From NCBI RefSeq assembly GCF_000422805.1, contig NZ_KE383923.1, positions 381,296-445,295 on the forward strand: a DNA stretch of 64,000 nucleotides, read 5' to 3'. The stretch comes from Nocardioides halotolerans DSM 19273 (GTDB taxonomy: Bacteria; Actinomycetota; Actinomycetes; Propionibacteriales; Nocardioidaceae). Numbering within the stretch: position 1 is the stretch's first letter; each line of letters begins with the position of its first letter. The notes beneath the pieces are model-generated. The model was not told the origin of the DNA. It saw nothing but the letters and a program-made list of their open reading frames with translations, and did no database searches. Positions 1 to 8,606 of the stretch are shown here, piece by piece. Both the position numbers and the translations under genes were made by a program.

Positions 1-150
1 GCCGTACTCGTGGAACATGCGCACCGTCTGCGAGTTCATCCGACCGGGCCGGTTGATCCGCAGGATGCCGATCGTGTCCTCGACGACCTCGAAGGTGAGC
101 GTCTCGAGCTCGGGGAGGTTCACGGGGGACGGGGCTACCACGCTGCTCAC
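1..150 (-). CDS. Enoyl-CoA hydratase/isomerase family protein, N-terminal part (cut by window edge)
   Basis: Fifty codons are visible, from a GTG at 150 down to base 1; the rest lies outside the window. The visible part is the opening strand of a crotonase fold, with the motif ILRINRPGRMNS typical of enoyl-CoA hydratases and isomerases acting on acyl-CoA thioesters. The GTG overlaps the TGA of the upstream hydratase gene in the four bases GTGA, so this is the last visible gene of a tightly coupled catabolic operon. The oxyanion-hole and catalytic-glutamate regions are not in view, so hydratase, isomerase and hydrolase cannot be told apart. Confidence 0.8.
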   Translation of the reverse strand, partial: MSSVVAPSPVNLPELETLTFEVVEDTIGILRINRPGRMNSQTVRMFHEYG

Positions 151-965
151 GTTCCGGTGAAGCGGGGCGGCCGCTTCTCCTTGAACGCCGCCAGCGCCTC
201 GGGCATGTCGGTGCCCCGGGTGAGCAACGCCTGACCGCGGTTCTCGAGCTCGATCGCGGCGGCGAAGGAGCCGACCTCCATGTTCATCTGGAGCGCCCGC
301 TTCGACATCTGCACGCCGCCAGGGCTGTTGGCGACGATCTGGGCCGCCAGCGCCAGGCAGTCGTCCATGAGGGCGCCCTCGGCAGAGACCGAGTTGACCA
401 GCCGGATCGTCACTGCCTCCTCGGCGAGCACCATGCGTCCGGTGAAACCGAGCTCGCTGGCCACGGCGGGGCCGCAGAGGCGCGTCAGCAGCCACGAGGT
501 CCCGAGGTCACCGGAGGAGAGCCCGATCTTGACGAAGGCCGTGTTGAACTGCGCGGCCGGTGCAGCGATCCGGAGGTCGCACGCGAGGGACAGGGCGAGG
601 CCACCGCCGGTCGCCGCGCCGTTGACCGCGGCGATCGTGGGCTGTCGCATGGACCTGATCGCAAGCATCGAGCGAGCGGCGAGCTCCTGCTGGTCCAGCA
701 TCCCCATCGCGCCCAGGTCGGCCAGGTGCTCGGCGTCGGCGAGGTCGAACCCGGCGCAGAAGGCCCGCCCCGCTCCTGTCAGGATGACCACGCGGCAGCC
801 GTCGCGATCGTTGAGACCGAGCGCCACCCGCTCGAGCTCGTCGAACATCGTGTTGTTCATGGCGTTGAGCCGGTCCGGTCTGTTGAGCCGCACGACCACC
901 GTGCCCGGGCTCGGCTCGTCCAGCTCGAGGGTCTCGAACGCCTGGGTCAGCAGGTCAGGTGACAC
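147..965 (-). CDS. Enoyl-CoA hydratase/isomerase family protein
   Basis: A 272-residue crotonase-fold protein, normal length for the family. It shows VVVRLNRPDRLNAM near residue 25, the first oxyanion-hole segment AFCAGFDL, and the second one GAATGGGLALSLACD. At the position where classical hydratases carry the second catalytic glutamate the segment reads GLSSGDLGTSWLL, with aspartate, a pattern of crotonase subgroups whose reaction is often not simple 2-enoyl hydration. It probably acts on a CoA thioester in the cytosol as part of the operon's beta-oxidation. The GTG start at 965 has a good ribosome site (GAAGGAGAAG) and overlaps the end of the transporter gene by 11 bases; its own stop overlaps the next start. 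The exact reaction is uncertain. Confidence 0.85.
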   Translation of the reverse strand: MSPDLLTQAFETLELDEPSPGTVVVRLNRPDRLNAMNNTMFDELERVALGLNDRDGCRVVILTGAGRAFCAGFDLADAEHLADLGAMGMLDQQELAARSMLAIRSMRQPTIAAVNGAATGGGLALSLACDLRIAAPAAQFNTAFVKIGLSSGDLGTSWLLTRLCGPAVASELGFTGRMVLAEEAVTIRLVNSVSAEGALMDDCLALAAQIVANSPGGVQMSKRALQMNMEVGSFAAAIELENRGQALLTRGTDMPEALAAFKEKRPPRFTGT

Positions 966-1977
966 GGTTCGCTTCTCCTTCGACGGGGGCCGCCCTCGGG
1001 TCGGGGGCGGCAGGGTGGGCCGAACCGACGAGTCGCTGCGCCACCGACTCGTCCACTTCCTCCGCGGCCGCCGTCACGCGTCGCTCCGCGGACACGACGA
1101 GGACCACCGAGGCAACGACGATCCCGCCGCCGAGGAGAACGGGGAGGCCGATCGGTTCGCTCAGGAACAGCCACCCGAGCAGGACGGCGACCAGCGGGTT
1201 GGCATAGGCGTGGGTGGCCGTGAGCGAGAGGGGCACGTGCGTTAGCAGCCACGCGAAGGCCAGGAACCCCACGATCGAGCACAAGAAGACCAGGTGGGCC
1301 AGCGCGACCCAGCCCTTGGCCGAGTAGCTCATGCTGAACCTCTCGTGGGTCACCACGGCGAGGACCGTCGAGCAGCAGGCAGCCACGAGCTGCTGGTAGG
1401 CCGCGATGGTGAAGACGTCCTGAGGGAGCGGCAGCCAGCCCTGCGCCCACGACCCCACGGTCCAGCTGATGCTGCTGCCGACGCAGAGCGCCACGCCCAC
1501 CATCGGGATGCCGTCGCCCACGCCGTGTCCGAGGGCGACGAGAACGATCAGTCCGACGAAGCCGAACGCGACGCCCCACAGGGTCAACGACGCGGGCCGG
1601 TCGCCCGTGACCAGCCGCAGCAGCACGGCCCAGGCCGGCACCGTCGCCACCACCAGGGCGGTCACGCCCGACGGGAGCCCCTTGACCTGGGCCAGCGCCT
1701 GGAAGCCGTTGCCCAGGCCCAGCAGGAGCACGCCGGTCACGACGAGCGACCGGAGCTGGCGCCGCTCCACGCGCATCCCGCGCACGCCCCGGCGGGCCAC
1801 GACGACGAGGCTGAGGATCACCCCGGCGGCGGCGAACCGCTGCGCCATCGCCTGGAAGGGGTCGACCTCGTTGACCACCAGGCGAATGCCGAGGTAGACC
1901 GAGCCCCAGAGCACCCACACCGCTCCCAGGGCGAGGAACAGGGTGAGGCGACTGGTGCCGGGCGCGATGGTGGTCAA
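955..1977 (-). CDS. EamA/DMT-family membrane transporter
   Basis: A 340-residue integral membrane protein with about ten hydrophobic segments in two similar halves, the arrangement of the EamA (drug/metabolite transporter) family. The first half opens with LGAVWVLWGSVYLGIRLVV, a typical EamA start; the last 40 residues are hydrophilic and acidic. Relatives export amino acids, metabolites or drugs, but substrates cannot be read from sequence. It lies inside a beta-oxidation operon, so export or uptake of a pathway substrate or a toxic intermediate is a reasonable inference only. The start is a TTG two bases after the upstream stop, without a clear ribosome site, so translation is probably coupled. 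Confidence 0.82.
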   Translation of the reverse strand: MTTIAPGTSRLTLFLALGAVWVLWGSVYLGIRLVVNEVDPFQAMAQRFAAAGVILSLVVVARRGVRGMRVERRQLRSLVVTGVLLLGLGNGFQALAQVKGLPSGVTALVVATVPAWAVLLRLVTGDRPASLTLWGVAFGFVGLIVLVALGHGVGDGIPMVGVALCVGSSISWTVGSWAQGWLPLPQDVFTIAAYQQLVAACCSTVLAVVTHERFSMSYSAKGWVALAHLVFLCSIVGFLAFAWLLTHVPLSLTATHAYANPLVAVLLGWLFLSEPIGLPVLLGGGIVVASVVLVVSAERRVTAAAEEVDESVAQRLVGSAHPAAPDPRAAPVEGEANRVT

Positions 1978-1979
1978 GG

Positions 1980-2750
1980 TCAGGCGAAGTTGGGCGGGCG
2001 CTTGGCCAGGAACGCGCTGATGCCCTCGGCGGCCTCACCGCTCTCGAACAGCGCCTCGACCTCGGCTGCCTCGAAGGCGTTGCCGTCGGCCAGTGAGGAG
2101 TCGAAGGCGACGTCGACGCTGCGCACCACCGACATGAGAGCCGGCAGGGACATCGTGACCAGCTCGGAGGCGAGGTCGAGGCCGCCCTTGAGCGCGTCCC
2201 CGTCGACCAGGCGGTCGACGAGACCGATGGCGGCCGCCTCCTCGGCGGAGACCTGCCGGGCCGTGAGCATGAGGTCGAGCGCCCGACTGCGCCCCACGAT
2301 GCGGGGCAGCCGCTGGGTGCCGCCGGATCCGGGGATCAGCCCGAGCTTCACCTCGGGGAGGCCGAGTCGCGCACCCGGACCGGCCACGCGCATGGTGCAG
2401 GCCAGGGTCAGCTCCATGCCGCCGCCGAGGGCTAGCCCGTCGATGGCCGCCACCGAGATCCAGGGTGCCTCCGCGAGGCGGTCGAAGACGCCGCGCATGC
2501 GCGCGCCGTAGGCCGAGAAGGACTCGCGGTCGATCGACGACATGTGCTTGATGTCTGCGCCGGCCGCGAAGAAGCCGTCGAGGGCCGAGCAGACCACCAT
2601 GACCTTCACGTCCCCGGCGGCGGTCGCCGCGTCCATCGCCCCTGTGAGGCCGTCGAGGATCGGCAGGCCCAGCGCGTTGGCCGGCGGCCTCTCGATCGTG
2701 ACGACCATGATCCCGGGCGAGTGCGTGTGCCAGGTGACGACGTCGGACAT
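1980..2750 (-). CDS. Enoyl-CoA hydratase
   Basis: A 256-residue crotonase with both catalytic glutamates in place: one in GGGMELTLAC and one in GLPEVKLGLIPGSGGTQRL. It therefore looks like a genuine syn-hydratase of 2-enoyl-CoA, unlike several of its neighbours. The first oxyanion-hole motif is FFAAGADIKHM. It should convert trans-2-enoyl-CoA to 3-hydroxyacyl-CoA for the short-chain dehydrogenase and thiolase encoded upstream in the same operon. The ATG at 2750 follows the ribosome site GAAGGGAA. The gene lies 41 bases after the MenB/BadI-like gene and ends two bases before the transporter start. Confidence 0.9.
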   Translation of the reverse strand: MSDVVTWHTHSPGIMVVTIERPPANALGLPILDGLTGAMDAATAAGDVKVMVVCSALDGFFAAGADIKHMSSIDRESFSAYGARMRGVFDRLAEAPWISVAAIDGLALGGGMELTLACTMRVAGPGARLGLPEVKLGLIPGSGGTQRLPRIVGRSRALDLMLTARQVSAEEAAAIGLVDRLVDGDALKGGLDLASELVTMSLPALMSVVRSVDVAFDSSLADGNAFEAAEVEALFESGEAAEGISAFLAKRPPNFA

Positions 2751-2791
2751 GGAGATTTCCCTTCGTGGACGGGTGGTGAACCCAGCGATGA

Positions 2792-3619
2792 CTAGGGACG
2801 CCGGGGGAACTGGGTGAAGTCGGGCTTCCGCTTCGCCTTGAAGGCCTCACGGCCCTCCTGGGCCTCCGCGGTGCCGTAGAAGAGGAGGTTGGTCTCGTGC
2901 GCGAGCTGCTGGATCCCGGCGTAGCCGTCCTCGTGGGCGTGGAAGCTGAGCTTGGACAGGTGCAGCGCCCACGGCGACAGCGCGAGCATCTCCCGGCACC
3001 ACCTCATCGTCTCGGCCTCGAGCTCGGCCAGCGGCACGACCGTGTTGACCAGGCCCATCTCCAGCGCCTTCGCGGCGTCGTACTGCCGGCACAGGAACCA
3101 GATCTCCTTGGCCTTCTTGGGACCGACGAGGTCGGAGAGCACGCTCGAGCCGTAGCCGCCGTCGAACGAGCCAACCTTGGGACCCACCTGCCCGAACACG
3201 GCGTTGTCCGCGGCGATGGTCAGGTCGCACACCAGGTGCAGCACGTGCCCGCCGCCGATCGCCCACCCCGCGACCATCGCGACGATCGGCTTGGGGCACC
3301 GGCGCATCGCGACGTGGAGGTCGGTGACGTGGAACCGTCCGGTGGCCTTCTCGTCCAACTGGTAGCCGCTGTTGCCGCGCACCCGCTGGTCGCCCCCCGA
3401 GCAGAACGCCTTGTCCCCTGCTCCAGTGAGCACGATGACGCCGACCGCCTCGTCCTCGCGGGCCAGGGTCAGCGCCTCCCCTACCTCGACCAGGGTCTGC
3501 GGGCGGAAGGCGTTGTGGACCTCCGGCCGATTGATGGTGATCTTCGCGATCCCGTCGGGGGTGGTGGCGTAGCGGATGTCGTCCCACTCGCCCTGCTCGT
3601 GCCACTGCTCGTCGGTCAT
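2792..3619 (-). CDS. MenB/BadI-like crotonase (dihydroxynaphthoyl-CoA synthase or 2-ketocyclohexanecarboxyl-CoA hydrolase type)
   Basis: A 275-residue protein carrying the hallmarks of the MenB group of crotonases: [11 protein letters not shown] at residues 72-82, [19 protein letters not shown] at 121-139, [15 protein letters not shown] at 143-157, and a C-terminal [10 protein letters not shown]. MenB closes a ring in menaquinone synthesis; its close relative BadI runs the chemically reverse step, hydrolytic opening of 2-ketocyclohexanecarboxyl-CoA to pimelyl-CoA. In sequence it looks nearer to MenB (SGGDQ plus VRG), but no other men gene is in view and the gene directly upstream is a BadH-like dehydrogenase, the partner of BadI. 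I therefore infer a ring-opening hydrolase of an alicyclic 2-oxoacyl-CoA. Start ATG at 3619. Confidence 0.8.
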   Translation of the reverse strand: MTDEQWHEQGEWDDIRYATTPDGIAKITINRPEVHNAFRPQTLVEVGEALTLAREDEAVGVIVLTGAGDKAFCSGGDQRVRGNSGYQLDEKATGRFHVTDLHVAMRRCPKPIVAMVAGWAIGGGHVLHLVCDLTIAADNAVFGQVGPKVGSFDGGYGSSVLSDLVGPKKAKEIWFLCRQYDAAKALEMGLVNTVVPLAELEAETMRWCREMLALSPWALHLSKLSFHAHEDGYAGIQQLAHETNLLFYGTAEAQEGREAFKAKRKPDFTQFPRRP

Positions 3620-3656
3620 GTCGGCATGCTGTCAGCCGGTCCGTGCGGTCCCGGCA

Positions 3657-4418
3657 TCAGGCCATCGTCAGTCCGCCGCTGACGGACAGGGTCTGGCCCG
3701 TGACGAAACCGGCGCCGTCGGAGGCAAAGAACGCGACCGCCGGGCCGATGTCCTCGGGGGTGCCGAGCCGCTTCATCGGAACCGCGCGCGTCATACCCGC
3801 GATCACCTTCTCGGCGTCACCGCCGCCCGCGCCGTCGGCGAACTTGCGCAGCGCCGGGGTGTCGGTCGGGCCGGGGCAGACCGTGTTGGCGGTGATGCCC
3901 TTGCCGGCGACCTCGCGAGCGAGGGTCTTGGTGAAGGCGATGATGCCGCCCTTGGCACCGGAGTAGACGGCCTCCATCGAGGAACCCACCCGGCCGGCGT
4001 CGGAGCCGATGTTGATGACCCGGCCGAAGCCGCGCTCGGCCATGCCGGGGACGACGGCGTGGATCACGCGCAGCGCGCCCTTGAAGTTGACGTCGAGGAT
4101 CTTGTCCCAGAACTCCGGAGTGGTCTTCACGAAGGGCATGAAGTCGTCCCAGCCCGCGTTGTTGACCACCACCTCGATCGGTCCGAGCTCGTGCTGGATG
4201 GTCGCCACGGCAGCCTGCACCGACTCCGTGGACGTCACGTCGACCTCCACCGCGATCGCCTCCCCGCCGGCGGCGCTGATCGCCTTGGCCGTTTCCTCCG
4301 CCACGGCCAGGTTGAGGTCGGCGACGGCGACGCGGAACCCGTCCGCGCCGAGTGCGGTGGCGATGCCCTTGCCGATGCCCTGGGCGCCGCCGGTGACCAG
4401 TGCGACACGGTTGCTCAT
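3657..4418 (-). CDS. BadH-like short-chain dehydrogenase (2-hydroxycycloalkanecarboxyl-CoA dehydrogenase type)
   Basis: A 253-residue short-chain dehydrogenase with cofactor motif TGGAQGIG (9-16), NNAG (86-89), and catalytic Ser139, Tyr152 and Lys156. Several segments match what I remember of BadH, the NAD-dependent 2-hydroxycyclohexanecarboxyl-CoA dehydrogenase of Rhodopseudomonas: NNAGWDDFMPFVKT, SDAGRVGSSMEAVY, VCPGPTDTPAL and the terminal GQTLSVSGGLTMA. It would oxidise a ring hydroxyl beta to the CoA thioester, giving the keto substrate for the MenB/BadI-like hydrolase that starts 37 bases downstream. The ATG at 4418 follows a strong AGGAGAAGGA ribosome site. A general 3-hydroxyacyl-CoA dehydrogenase is the alternative. 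Confidence 0.82.
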   Translation of the reverse strand: MSNRVALVTGGAQGIGKGIATALGADGFRVAVADLNLAVAEETAKAISAAGGEAIAVEVDVTSTESVQAAVATIQHELGPIEVVVNNAGWDDFMPFVKTTPEFWDKILDVNFKGALRVIHAVVPGMAERGFGRVINIGSDAGRVGSSMEAVYSGAKGGIIAFTKTLAREVAGKGITANTVCPGPTDTPALRKFADGAGGGDAEKVIAGMTRAVPMKRLGTPEDIGPAVAFFASDGAGFVTGQTLSVSGGLTMA

Positions 4419-4454
4419 GAGTTGTCCTTCTCCTGCTGCTGATTGGGTGGCACG

Positions 4455-5402
4455 TCAGATGGCCGGGTGCCAGATGACCGGCCCGGCCACGATGGAGTGG
4501 CTGGTGAGCTTGCGGCCCAGGACGTCCTGGGCCTCTCGAGCGGCGCTGATGACGGCGTCGAGGTCGATGCCCGTCTCCACGCCCATCTCGTGGAACATGC
4601 TCACGAGGTCCTCGGTCGCGATGTTCCCGGTCGAGCCCTTCGGCACCGGACAGCCGCCCAGCTCACCGAAGCTCGACTCGAAGCTGCTGCACCCGGCCTC
4701 CAGGGCGGCGTAGGCGTTGGCGAGCCCCTGGCCACGGGTGTTGTGGAAGTGCGCCGTGACCTCGACGCCGGGCAGCCGCTCGATGGCCGCGGCGAAGAAG
4801 CGCGAGGCGTAGGCCGGGTTGCACATGCCGGTGGTGTCGCCGAAGCCGATCTCGGTGGCACCGGACGCGGCGAACTGCTCGGCGAGCTCGAGCACCCGGT
4901 CCATCGGGACCTCGCCCTCGAACGGGCAGCCGAACGACGTCGCGATCACGGCGCAGTAGGTGAGGTCCTCGGCGAGGATCCGCTTCCCCATCACCGCGAC
5001 GTCGGCCATCGTCTCCTCGACGCTCCGGTTGATGTTCCGCATGTTGTGGGTCTGGCTCGCCGAGACGAAGAGGGTCGCCGCCTCGTAGAGCTCGCGGTGG
5101 TGGAGCGCGTTGTCGAGGCCGCGGCTGTTGGGGATCAGCACCATCCGCGCCACGTCGTCGGGAAGGTCGATGCCGGTCAGCACCTCGACGCCGTCGGAGA
5201 GCTGCGGGATGACGTCCGGGCGGACGAAGCTGGCAACCTCGATCCGCTTGAAGCCCGCCCGCCCCAGGGCGTTGATCAACCGGATCTTGTCGGCGGTCGC
5301 GATGGTCTCGGGCTCGTTCTGGAACCCGTCGCGCGGTCCGACCTCGCGGACGTGCACCGTGCGGCGCTCGTCGGGCGAGGCGTTGGGCTGGTGGGCGTTC
5401 AT
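4455..5402 (-). CDS. Hydroxymethylglutaryl-CoA lyase
   Basis: A 315-residue DRE-TIM metallolyase. It has the N-terminal VREVGPRDGFQNEP with Arg24-Asp25, the metal-binding HFH at 218-220, and the family loop GGCPVPKGSTGN with Cys251, the cysteine that marks true HMG-CoA lyases. The enzyme cleaves 3-hydroxy-3-methylglutaryl-CoA to acetyl-CoA and acetoacetate, the last step of leucine and some methyl-branched or isoprenoid degradations. Its ATG shares one base with the stop of the CoA-transferase gene (TGATG) and follows a GGAGGT ribosome site. In this operon it suggests that a 3-methyl-branched acid or a related 3-hydroxy-3-substituted acyl-CoA is processed. Confidence 0.9.
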   Translation of the reverse strand: MNAHQPNASPDERRTVHVREVGPRDGFQNEPETIATADKIRLINALGRAGFKRIEVASFVRPDVIPQLSDGVEVLTGIDLPDDVARMVLIPNSRGLDNALHHRELYEAATLFVSASQTHNMRNINRSVEETMADVAVMGKRILAEDLTYCAVIATSFGCPFEGEVPMDRVLELAEQFAASGATEIGFGDTTGMCNPAYASRFFAAAIERLPGVEVTAHFHNTRGQGLANAYAALEAGCSSFESSFGELGGCPVPKGSTGNIATEDLVSMFHEMGVETGIDLDAVISAAREAQDVLGRKLTSHSIVAGPVIWHPAI

Positions 5403-6646
5403 CAGACCTCCTGGTCGGCCAGGCTGCGCTGCAGCGCTTCTCGGTGCTCGGGCGCCGCCACCTCGATGATGCGGAGGGCACGCTCGGCGACGGTGCAGCC
5501 GGCGAGCATGGCGATGCCGTGCTCGGTGATCACCGCATCGACGTCGACGCGGGCCGTGGTGACGACACCGCTGCGCAGCGTGGGCACGATGTTGGACTCG
5601 GCACGGTCGCCGCTCCCGTGCGTGGAGCGGAGCGCGATGATCGACCGAGCACCGGTCAGCGACGCGGCGCGGCTGAAGTCGACCTGCCCGCCGACGGCGC
5701 CGATGTGGACTCCGCGCGACATCTCGGCGCCCACCTGGCCGAGCAGGTCGACCTCGATCGCGGAGTTGATGGAGACCAGGGAGCCGAGCTCGGAGAGCAC
5801 TGCGGGCGCATGGGTGTAGCTGGCGGCGCGGAACTCGACCGGCAGCTCGGCCAGGCGGTTGTAGGCAGAACCCGTGCACAGCGCCGCGCCGGTCACCGCG
5901 AGGCCCGGGTCGATCTCCTTGCGGGCTCCGGTCATCACGCCCTTCTCGATCAGGGTGAGCACGCCGTCGGTGATCAGCCCGCTGTGGAACCCGAGGTCCT
6001 TGTGCCCGGTCAGGGAGTCGAGCACCGCCGCGGGGAGGGTCCCCACGCCGATCTGGATGGTCGCGCCGTCGTGCACGATCGAGGCGACGTGGTCGGCGAT
6101 GGTCTGGTCGACCGCGTCGGGGGACCGGGCCGGGACCTCCCGCAGCGGTCGGTCGATCTCGACCACCGCGGCGAAGGCGGACATCGGGAGCCTGGGTCCG
6201 CCGACGGTGCTCGGCATCTGCTGGTTGATCTCGGCGATGAGGGTGCGGGTGTGCGGGATCGCGTCGGCGACGTACTCGACACCCGTGCCCAGCGTGACCA
6301 TGCCGTCGGCTCCCGGAGGCGAGACCTGGACAAGGCCGAGGTCGTTGGGCAGCACGCCGGTGGCGAACATGCGCGGGATCGCGGAGTAGTGGCACGGCAC
6401 CACGTCGAGGCGCCCGTGCCGGCTCAGGCCGCGCAGCTCGCCGAGCCCGCCGTACGACACGACGGTGAGCGACTCCGGGAGGTCTCCGGACAGCCGCTCG
6501 TTGAGGGTAAGTCCGGAGAACGCGCGGATCGGTCCGACGGAGTCGACCGCGTCGAGCACGGCGTTGACCAGGCTCTCCGGCTCGGCGCTGCCCTGACCCC
6601 ACCAGACCCCGTCGCCCGGGTTGAGGAACGCCTCGATGTCCACCAT
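5402..6646 (-). CDS. Acetyl-CoA hydrolase/CoA-transferase family protein
   Basis: A 414-residue protein of the acetyl-CoA hydrolase/4-hydroxybutyrate CoA-transferase family. The catalytic glutamate is Glu298 in INSAIEVDLLGQV, which forms the acyl-glutamyl and CoA-thioester intermediates; the C-terminal half also has GAVGGQVDF. It would move CoA between acetyl-CoA or succinyl-CoA and a carboxylic acid of the pathway, either activating a substrate without ATP or recycling CoA. The ATG at 6646 has a GAGGGG ribosome site ten bases after the thiolase stop, and the stop is fused to the start of the HMG-CoA lyase gene. The substrate is unknown. Confidence 0.87.
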   Translation of the reverse strand: MVDIEAFLNPGDGVWWGQGSAEPESLVNAVLDAVDSVGPIRAFSGLTLNERLSGDLPESLTVVSYGGLGELRGLSRHGRLDVVPCHYSAIPRMFATGVLPNDLGLVQVSPPGADGMVTLGTGVEYVADAIPHTRTLIAEINQQMPSTVGGPRLPMSAFAAVVEIDRPLREVPARSPDAVDQTIADHVASIVHDGATIQIGVGTLPAAVLDSLTGHKDLGFHSGLITDGVLTLIEKGVMTGARKEIDPGLAVTGAALCTGSAYNRLAELPVEFRAASYTHAPAVLSELGSLVSINSAIEVDLLGQVGAEMSRGVHIGAVGGQVDFSRAASLTGARSIIALRSTHGSGDRAESNIVPTLRSGVVTTARVDVDAVITEHGIAMLAGCTVAERALRIIEVAAPEHREALQRSLADQEV

Positions 6647-6656
6647 GGCTCGCCCC

Positions 6657-7847
6657 TCAGACCCTCTGCACCAGGGTGGCGGTGCCGAGACCGCCGCCGC
6701 AGCACATCGTGACCAGCCCGACCTCGACGTCGCGGCGCTCCATCTCGGCCAGCAGGGTCGCGAAGAGCCGGGAGCCGGACGCGCCGACCGGGTGCCCCAG
6801 GGCGATGGCGCCGCCGTTCACGTTGACCCGCTCCATGTCCGGCTTGAGCTCGCGCTCCCACGCCAGCACCACGGAGCTGAACGCCTCGTTGATCTCGATC
6901 AGGTCGATGTCAGCCATGGTCATGCCGGTGCGCTCGAGGAGCTTGCGCGTGGCTGGGATCGGACCGGTCAGCATGATGTCGGGGTCGACGCCGACCGTGG
7001 TCTGGTCGAGGACGCGAGCACGTCGGGTGAGCCCGTGTCGCTCGACGGCCTCGTCGGAGGCGACGAGCACGCCGGCCGCCCCGTCGGTGAGAGGCGACGA
7101 CGTCCCGGCGGTGACCTGTCCGCCGTCGGGACGGAAGACCGGCTTGAGCGCGGCGAGGCTCTCCGTCGTGGTCCCCGGACGGACGCCCTGGTCGCTGGTG
7201 CGCAGCTCACCGTCGAGCTCGAGCGGGATCATCTCGCGCGCGAACCTCCCGGCCGCGACGGCGTCGGCGGCCAGTGCGTGTGAACGTACGGCGAGCTCGT
7301 CCATCTCGGCGCGACCGATGCCCCACCGGTCGGCGATGCGCTCGGCGCTCTCGCCCATGCTCGGGAAGTCGTAGAGCTCTCGGAGCTCGGCCGGCCACGC
7401 CGCACCGTAGAGCTCCTCGATAGCGGCGACGGCAGTCATCGGGACGTGCGTCATGGTCTCCACACCGCCGGCCAACACCACGTCGTGGGTGCCGGACGCG
7501 ACCAGCGCGGCCGCCATCTCCACCGCCGTCTGGGCCGATCCGCAGCGTCGGTCGAGCACGGTCGCCGGGATCTCGGGCGGGTATCCGGCCTGGAGCCAGG
7601 CGTTGCGCGCGACGTTGCGGGACTGCTCCCCGAACGGCGCGGTGCACCCGATGACCAGGTCCTCGACCTGCTCCGGCGCCAACCCGGTGGCCGCGAGCAC
7701 GGCGCGGTAGACCTCGCCCAGCATCACGTTGGGGTGCACGTCGCGGTACCACCCCTTGTCAGGGTGCGCCTTGCCCATCGGCGTGCGCAGCGCCTCCACG
7801 ATCCAGACCTCGCGGCCGGTGCCGCCGAACACCGTGCGCCCGGCCAT
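6657..7847 (-). CDS. Acetyl-CoA acetyltransferase (thiolase) family protein
   Basis: A 396-residue thiolase with the full catalytic set: nucleophile Cys102 in LDRRCGSAQTAV, the histidine of GGAIALGHPVGASG, and the second cysteine in the C-terminal MCCGGGLGTA. It should cleave a 3-oxoacyl-CoA with CoA to acetyl-CoA (or propionyl-CoA) and a shortened acyl-CoA. The ATG at 7847 shares one base with the stop of the preceding short-chain dehydrogenase gene (TGATG), so the 3-hydroxyacyl-CoA oxidation and thiolysis steps are translationally coupled. A longer open frame continues upstream but overlaps that dehydrogenase throughout and was not used. Confidence 0.92.
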   Translation of the reverse strand: MAGRTVFGGTGREVWIVEALRTPMGKAHPDKGWYRDVHPNVMLGEVYRAVLAATGLAPEQVEDLVIGCTAPFGEQSRNVARNAWLQAGYPPEIPATVLDRRCGSAQTAVEMAAALVASGTHDVVLAGGVETMTHVPMTAVAAIEELYGAAWPAELRELYDFPSMGESAERIADRWGIGRAEMDELAVRSHALAADAVAAGRFAREMIPLELDGELRTSDQGVRPGTTTESLAALKPVFRPDGGQVTAGTSSPLTDGAAGVLVASDEAVERHGLTRRARVLDQTTVGVDPDIMLTGPIPATRKLLERTGMTMADIDLIEINEAFSSVVLAWERELKPDMERVNVNGGAIALGHPVGASGSRLFATLLAEMERRDVEVGLVTMCCGGGLGTATLVQRV

Positions 7848-8605
7848 CAGATGACCGTCCCGCCGTCGACCGGCAGCACCTGACCGGTGATGTAGGCAGC
7901 CGCGTCCGAGGCGAAGAAGACGAACGTCGCGGCTATCTCGTCGGGGTCGGCCCAGCGGCCGAGCGGGATCCGTGCGAGGGTCATCTCGGCGAGCTTCTCG
8001 TTGTTGCGAATGTTCTCGGTCATGGCGGTCGCGGCGAGCGGCGCGACCGCGTTGCACGTGACGTGCCGCTTCGCGAGCTCCTTCGCAAGCGACTTGGTGA
8101 GACCGATGATCCCGGCCTTCGCGGCGCCGTAGTTGACCTGGCCGATGGTGCCGACGAGGCCCGCCGCCGAGGTGACGTTGATGACGCGGCCGGTGCCGTC
8201 CTCGGGGAGGTAGGGCAGCGCAGCCTGGGTGACCGTGAAGGTGCCCCCGACGTGGACGCCCAGGACCAGCTGGAAGGACTCCGGTGACATCTTGTGGAAC
8301 ATCGCTGGCGCGATGACGCCGGCATTGTTGACGACGACGTTCAGCACGCCGTCGGCCAGCCGAGCGGCCTGCTCGGCGGCCTGAGCGGCCTGGTCGGCGT
8401 CCCGCACGTCGAGCGCGCATGACTCGGCCCGGCCGCCGGTGTCGGTGATCTCGGCCGCGACGGCCGCCGCAGCGTCCTTGTCGACGTCGGTCACGAGGAC
8501 CGCGGCGCCCGCCGCGGAGTAGGCCTTGGCGACGGCGGCCCCGACGCCGGCGCCCGCGCCTGTGACCAGGGCGGAACGCCCGGCGAGTGAGAACACGTCG
8601 GCCAT
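7847..8605 (-). CDS. Short-chain dehydrogenase/reductase (probable 3-hydroxyacyl-CoA dehydrogenase)
   Basis: A 252-residue classical SDR: TGAGAGVG near residues 15-22, NNAG, catalytic serine in NVTSAAG, YGAAK as the Tyr-x3-Lys pair, and the C-terminal GQVLPVDGGTVI. The protein is cytosolic, NAD(P)-dependent and probably tetrameric. It lies between an acyl-CoA dehydrogenase (one base away) and a thiolase (one-base overlap), so oxidation of a 3-hydroxyacyl-CoA to the 3-oxo form is the natural reading. The ATG is at 8605. The exact chain or ring substrate cannot be derived. Confidence 0.88.
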   Translation of the reverse strand: MADVFSLAGRSALVTGAGAGVGAAVAKAYSAAGAAVLVTDVDKDAAAAVAAEITDTGGRAESCALDVRDADQAAQAAEQAARLADGVLNVVVNNAGVIAPAMFHKMSPESFQLVLGVHVGGTFTVTQAALPYLPEDGTGRVINVTSAAGLVGTIGQVNYGAAKAGIIGLTKSLAKELAKRHVTCNAVAPLAATAMTENIRNNEKLAEMTLARIPLGRWADPDEIAATFVFFASDAAAYITGQVLPVDGGTVI

Positions 8606-8606
8606 C

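Noticed and set aside
4443..6712. Two long plus-strand frames opposite HMG-CoA lyase and the CoA-transferase
   Set aside because: Antisense shadows of enzymes with intact catalytic residues.
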